A stretch of DNA of 64,000 nt from Sebastes aleutianus (Eukaryota > Chordata > Actinopteri > Perciformes > Sebastidae). Positions within the stretch are counted from its first letter, which is position 1, and the number at the start of each line of letters is the position of its first letter. The DNA lies in the NCBI GenBank assembly GCA_916700875.1, contig CAKAKS010000039.1, positions 24,945,315-25,009,314 of the forward strand, written 5' to 3'. A model generated the notes under the pieces. The model was not told the DNA's origin and did not search any database. It saw nothing but the letters and a program-made list of their open reading frames with translations. The position numbers and the translations under genes were made by a program. Shown here one piece after another: positions 59,240 through 64,000 of this stretch.

Positions 59240-59400
59240 AAGTATACTGGGAAACTGTACTCAAGTATTGTTCATAAAGTAATGTTCTTAAGTGTAGTTT
59301 GGAGGGATTTCACTCAACTATTTACATTTTATGATACCTTATACTTCTACTATACTAAATTTCAGAGGGAAATATTGCACTCTTTTTGTCTCATTCTCAA
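59240..59400. mobile_element. possible interspersed-repeat fragment
   Basis: Motifs ACTGTACTCAAGTATTG, TTATACTTCTACTATAC and TTTCAGAGGGAAATATTGCA resemble a fish repeat I recall that is rich in ACTT/AAGT words. No termini found. Confidence 0.4.
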
Positions 59401-59617
59401 TGTTTAATATGAACAGTCCACTCCGCCTCTCTTGTCCCGCTGTGCTCCTTTTGAAAACTTAATAAGCTCTCTGTAGTCACAACTGTGACAGAGATTGACA
59501 GTCAAAAACAGCAGCATGTAGAAGTCACTGCTGGAGGATCCACCATGAGTTCTTTAGCCAGAAACAAATGCACCTGTTGCAACATTGTAGTTGCGTTTGA
59601 TCCGGGTCACTTATAAG

Positions 59618-59871
59618 TAGCGTTGTCGACTCCGGCCCAAGCAGGAAAAGTTAACAGTGTTTGGTTTGTCTGTTCTGGGCTACTGTTGAAACATGGCGGT
59701 GCAGCATGGTTGACTCCGTGAAGAGGACCCGCTAAACGGCTCATTCTAAGCTAATAAAAACACAACAATTCTTATGTTCAGGTGATTATACACTAAAGAA
59801 AACATATTTATTAATATTCTATTCCATTTTTGTCGGAAGATCCCCTTAATTGTTACACACTGGTCCTTTAA
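59618..59871 (-). mobile_element. truncated MITE (AGTGTGTAACATTT family)
   Basis: Inverted copy of the 21655/43666 family. The intact end reads, inverted, TTAAAGGACCAGTGTGTAAC. It shares the inverted AGTGTATAATCACCTGAA and AAGAATTGTTGTG blocks and a segment with CTGCTTGGGCCGGAGTC. The other end is missing; similarity to the copy at 43666 ends near 59618. Confidence 0.85.
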
Positions 59872-61108
59872 GTGATTAATTAAGCTAGATGTCTCCGGTC
59901 CTGTCAACACTACAGTGAAAACAAAGCCAATTTAGATATGAAAGCTCAGCCAAACATTCAGCCCTAGTAACTCAAATGGCCAATTTATTTTTCTGTACAT
60001 GCACACAAATATTGATTAAACACAAAATGTGATAATTACATAGATGATTGCAATTTCAATGTAAATTTCCCCCTTTTCTATTGATTTTCGTTTTCTGCTG
60101 CAGCACTCTTTCAAGACGGCTTGGTAGAAATTTACATTCCAGAAAAAGCAGAGTGTTTTTTTTCTTTTTTTTGAGGCCATTGTGCGGGTGGATTATAGTT
60201 GAATTTCACCACGGGGGCCAATTCAATGCACAGAGAAACCTTTTTCGTAGCTCAGCCTTGGCTTCTTCCATCTTCTCCCTCTGCCTCCCTCCTCTAGAGC
60301 TCTATGTGGACAACATGAGCTCTGCTCTCTCTTCAAAGCAAGTGTGTTGACAACGTGTGAGTGTTTTACTCTAAGAGCAATGCCCCAAGCTGAGGGTTAA
60401 TGCCAGCAAAGAGAGGTCTATATCTCTATTAGCAAGGGGCAGAACTGCCTCTGCGTGTGTGTATGTGTGTGTGTAGTGCCGAGGTGTTAAGGTTGTTGGT
60501 GGCAATCTAAGAATGATGAGCTGATTAGTCCCCCTGTGGAGATCACACTGGTTTGCAAGGAGTGGAGCACACACCAAAAAATATACGCTTATTGCAATAT
60601 CTATCTCTGCCAGTTTGTGTGTATTTGTGCACCGGTATCCATTAATTTTTTCACCTCTCTGCCAGAAACACCCTGTGTTTTATGCATCCCTGGGTCTGTG
60701 TGGGTTTGTGTGCAAGCATTGGGTGTCCCACAAGTAGCCCGCTCTAATGAATTCCAGCAGGTTGTTTGTACTCTCTGTAGAACAGTGTTGGACTACATCC
60801 CCTCTGATTCCCACATTCTCCTCTGGAAATCAGCCATAACCTCACCACCACCAGGCCCATCAGACTGGAAGCTGTCCAGTGCCAAATGGAAACCCTGGCT
60901 TACCACATCCTCATAGATATGGAGGGCGATAACGAAACAGCACAGTTTAGGTTGAAATTCTCTGTGTGGGGTTTGGTGTATTGAATAGACATGGGAATAA
61001 TACAGGTCTAATGGTCTTATTGATTGTCTCTTCTATTTATGTCATCACCATTGTCACACAGTTTGAATTCTAGGCTTTCTCTGTATTTCATATGCTTTTA
61101 GATATGTT
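59872..61108. other. unique DNA with a weak coding-like frame
   Basis: No gene recognised. The open frame without ATG at 60808-60981 and the overlapping 126-codon ATG frame (60536-60916) are in different phases and neither has recognisable domains. Confidence 0.5.
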
Positions 61109-61816
61109 TAGGGCTGGACCTAATGTCATTTTTTTTACATTCAAAGCTTCTATTAAGGTTATTGAATGAAGCTTCGAATGGCTTTGAATGTCTGTCGTCA
61201 TTGTTTATGACGTCATCACCCTAAAAAGTGAAAAAAAATGCTATTGTCATTATATAAATGTTATGGTTGCTGCTAGACCGCCCCATTAATACAGTTGCGT
61301 GCATCTCTTGAATCAGAATATTTCATAATATTAAAAACATCTTGCACGTGCAAGCAGGAGAGCAAAGAGTTTAGATTTTTTTTACAATTTATATTTTATT
61401 AAAGTTTTACCCAACAGTCTTATAACTGCATTGGAAATGTTTTTGAAAGGCTAAACGTTAACAATATGGATTGCAGCTTCACTTCGTAAGATGAAACTTT
61501 TGGAAATTAAATCTTTTTTCAATAAATTTCGACTTTTGGACTTAAAAACACTCCGGCGTTATTAGAAATGTTTGGATCACACAAGTCTGAAACAATCCTA
61601 CGCAGCCACAAATCTAATTAAAAAAAAATGGTATAATACTGATAATATTAGTGTAGTCTAAACTTTATCTGCAACTGTGCAGAAATGCCGGGTTTAAACA
61701 GAATAATAACAGAATAGACATGCAAAAGAAAAAGAGCTGCATAGCATTCAAATGTTGATGTAGAATTTGAATGTCAACGTTATGAATGAAGCTTCAAACT
61801 ATTTGTTACAGCACTA
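61109..61816. mobile_element. hAT-like element
   Basis: About 708 bp. Left end TAGGGCTGGACCTAATG. The right end, read inverted, is TAGTGCTGTAACAAATAG. Subterminal GAATGAAGCTTCGAATGG on the left and ATGAATGAAGCTTCAAAC on the right are shared motifs. The flanking 8-mers (GATATGTT, ATAATGTG) do not match, so the target duplication is lost or an edge is misplaced. AT-rich, non-coding interior. Confidence 0.7.
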
Positions 61817-61837
61817 ATAATGTGTAAGACTATAGAC

Positions 61838-62132
61838 TAGGACTGCATTACGAATGAATATCCTTATGCATGCCACTGGAAAACTTATTTTGTCAGAACA
61901 AAACATATTTTTGCCTTTTTCTTTTTACTTATTTTATTGCCGTAATTATCAAAGTAGAAGTAGTGATACTGTATATTTTTACTGTTGCTAAAAGGAACCT
62001 CCAGATATACAATATCACTACCCTCGGGGGAACTGAAAATGTTATAATCTCCTCAATATCGCCAAACTAAACATGACTATTAATTCTGGAATTGGTAATA
62101 TGGAGTTACTTGTGACTAATTATGCAGCTCTA
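61838..62132. mobile_element. short hAT-like MITE
   Basis: 295 bp starting TAGGACTGCATTACGAATG. The inverted right end is TAGAGCTGCATAATTAGTC, so the ends agree at about 12 of the first 14 bases. No clear target duplication. Begins 21 bp after the preceding hAT-like element. The 66-codon frame inside is not a gene. Confidence 0.6.
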
Positions 62133-62715
62133 ATGGCCAAATATCATTGGAGTGTTACATGAGTGATTGCTAGATTTTGAGATTGAAAGAAATGAGATAA
62201 AAGACGCTGGTAACAAAAGACTCAACTGGACACTCTCTCACCTTCATCCACAGGCCACAGAATAACACTCAAGAGTTAAGTGTGATACAACATTTCCTGC
62301 ACCGATTCAATCAATGACACTAGTAGAAATGTAATTATGGTCCCGTCTATGTTGTTACAGTTGCAAAGCTGGGTGACCGAGTACAAGATTACATTACATC
62401 AATAATATATATGGGGATATGATTGTATTCTCTGTGTTATTAGATTGTACTCACGCAGAGTACACATGATTAAATAGAGGATTTGTTGAGATACTGATTT
62501 GGTTTGCATTGTGTTTGCGTGGCTTAGACTGTGTATGCTTTCGTGCCTTGTCAGTGTATACAGTCATTTGCATTGGACTCTCTTCCCGCCCCTCCACCCC
62601 CTCTGTGTATACATAATTCCCCTCATTGATTTCTGGCTGGACTATTTGTCACCCACTTACTCAAGTCAAATTAGAAAGCACTGTTCGTTGTATCCACAAT
62701 TCAATCGATTAGAAG

Positions 62716-62738
62716 AGGGGGTGGTGGGGGGGGGGGGG
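62716..62738 (+). repeat. G-rich tract with G13
   Basis: GGGGG, TGGT and then 13 G residues: a homopolymer likely to vary in length and a quadruplex candidate. Confidence 0.9.
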
Positions 62739-63221
62739 CAGTCCCGAACTAAACGTAATGAATATAATGCTTACTGGGGGGAAAAGCCTTCATGGATGGT
62801 GCGTGTTTGTGTGGAATTAATGGGAAATTTCCAGCTTGACAAAGCATGAGTTATCCAGTATGCGTGTGGATGGAAGGGATCTGCAGCGCAGAGCTGGTAG
62901 GTGTAATTTACATTAGTGTGAGTCACTGCGTCAGTGGCCCCTAGAGATGTACAACATTAGATATAAACATTCATTTGGAAATAATGCTTAAACATACAGT
63001 ATTCTCACCTATCTTTCTCTTTCGCCCACAAGCTTTGTGTCCCTCACGATGATGAATGAAGAAGATGATACCCTTCCGTTATTCATTGAAAAGACTTGAA
63101 ATCCCATTTCTCACTTACCTGCTCATTTGCCTAAAACTCTGGATACTTCTACTGGAAAACAAATGAATGCCTTCCACAATTAGAGAGATTGACTAAAAAT
63201 GAGGTTGGCTCAGTGCCTCAG

Positions 63222-63240
63222 TGTGTGTGTGTGTGTGTGT
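63222..63240. repeat. (GT)n microsatellite
   Basis: GT run of about nine units. Confidence 0.94.
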
Positions 63241-63616
63241 ATGAAAAGGTGAAATGAGCTCCAGGCTCCCCGTGTTGTCGCTCCTCTCCCTCATACGGTT
63301 CTCTTCATCACTCGGTTGTCTCTCACAAGGAGTAGGAAAGTTGACATGGAGAGAGAGGTGCAAGCAAATAAATGTTCAGCCGTCCACGGTAATAGGTGAT
63401 ATGCAGCAGCTGCACACCCTTATATCCACCTACACACACCCCTCTTTCTATGGGACAATGAAAAAGTAGTGTTAATGAAGCCCTTTAGTGGAGTGGTCTT
63501 TGGAGAAGCTGCCAAACATGAGCCCCATAGCCCCCTTCACCAGCACCCCCCAGCACAAGAACTCATTACTGCCAATTAGCCCGGCACTTAGAGTCCTAAT
63601 GGACCCCGTCACGCAT

Positions 63617-63634
63617 ACACACACACACACACAC
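63617..63634. repeat. (AC)9 microsatellite
   Basis: AC run followed by ACTCACTCAC. Confidence 0.94.
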
Positions 63635-64000
63635 TCACTCACACACAATCAGATTCACACACAACCCCTGCACGAGTGGGAGAATAGCAGCCTAATTTTA
63701 GCTTTTGAGCTGGAAGGCTGTGACTCAAGTACAGGCATTGTGCCACTGTGATGTAAATCCAGATTACAGTAGAGATGTTTGCGGTAGTGGATGACGTACG
63801 TAGCTAAGAGTCGAAGCAAAACCGCTGTTTTAAACTTTTTCTCAAAGGGGCCTCCATAAAATCACCCGTCTCTAATCATTAATGCATTGCTAGAATGAAA
63901 ATCACCTGTGTTGTAATCAAAATGTATTGCAAAGATATACCTTTTGAAACATGACCTACACTGGAAAACAGAGCAAAATAAGAAAACAACAGCTACTTCT

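Larger units (their letters stand above)
62133..64000. other. unique DNA to window end
   Basis: No gene recognised. Contains a G13 run with neighbouring GGGGG (62716-62738), (GT)n at 63222-63240 and a CA patch at 63617-63634. The 116-codon frame at 62499-62849 crosses the G-rich tract. Confidence 0.55.

Overview
This window is nuclear DNA of a vertebrate, most likely a percomorph (perch-like) teleost fish. It is about 60% A+T and rich in CA/GT microsatellites. It carries the short non-autonomous DNA transposons (MITEs) typical of such genomes: hAT-like elements with TAGGG-CTG or TAGGG-ATG ends, and several families bounded by TTAA. There is no operon structure, no long open reading frame, and no rRNA or intact tRNA gene. 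I could not support any complete protein-coding gene. The longest open frames are by-products of dinucleotide repeats or pyrimidine tracts. The window therefore reads as a large intron or an intergenic region.

Layout. 0-5 kb: a small hAT MITE with a perfect 8-bp target duplication (275-487), two TTAA-bounded MITEs and unique DNA. 5-12.5 kb: a possible Harbinger-like MITE, two long GT arrays, a 1.1-kb hAT-like element (7658-8773), a 75-bp alternating purine-pyrimidine tract (9715-9789), a complex non-repetitive block that could be conserved regulatory DNA (10562-11050), and another hAT-like element (11658-12500). 12.5-24.4 kb: a hAT-like MITE at 15.0-15.5 kb, a 148-bp pyrimidine tract, a transposon probably interrupted by another (21564-22684), and a G22/GA/GT cluster near 23.3-23.9 kb. 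24.4-34 kb: a tRNA-like relic, MITEs, a hAT element with a perfect target duplication (27412-28164) and a truncated relative. 34-48 kb: mostly unique sequence, a TIR element containing a 27-bp minisatellite (40042-40655), two abutting MITEs at 43.7-44.3 kb, the longest simple-sequence arrays (45122-45433), and a second nested pair (46189-47120). 48-64 kb: an unclassified repeat, a long palindrome, a complete MITE, a third nested pair (54028-55958) whose empty site can be read from the copy at 7.7-8.8 kb, and further hAT-like and MITE relics.

The main content is a layered transposon record. Target-site duplications and comparison of copies within the window show which insertion came later. I found no convincing new biological system. 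The best leads are the nested insertions, the shared TTAA termini of many otherwise different MITE families, two strong Z-DNA candidates, two H-DNA candidates, the transposon-borne minisatellite and a few possible conserved non-coding blocks. Family assignments come from memory of recurrent fish repeats and from visible termini; no database search was run.
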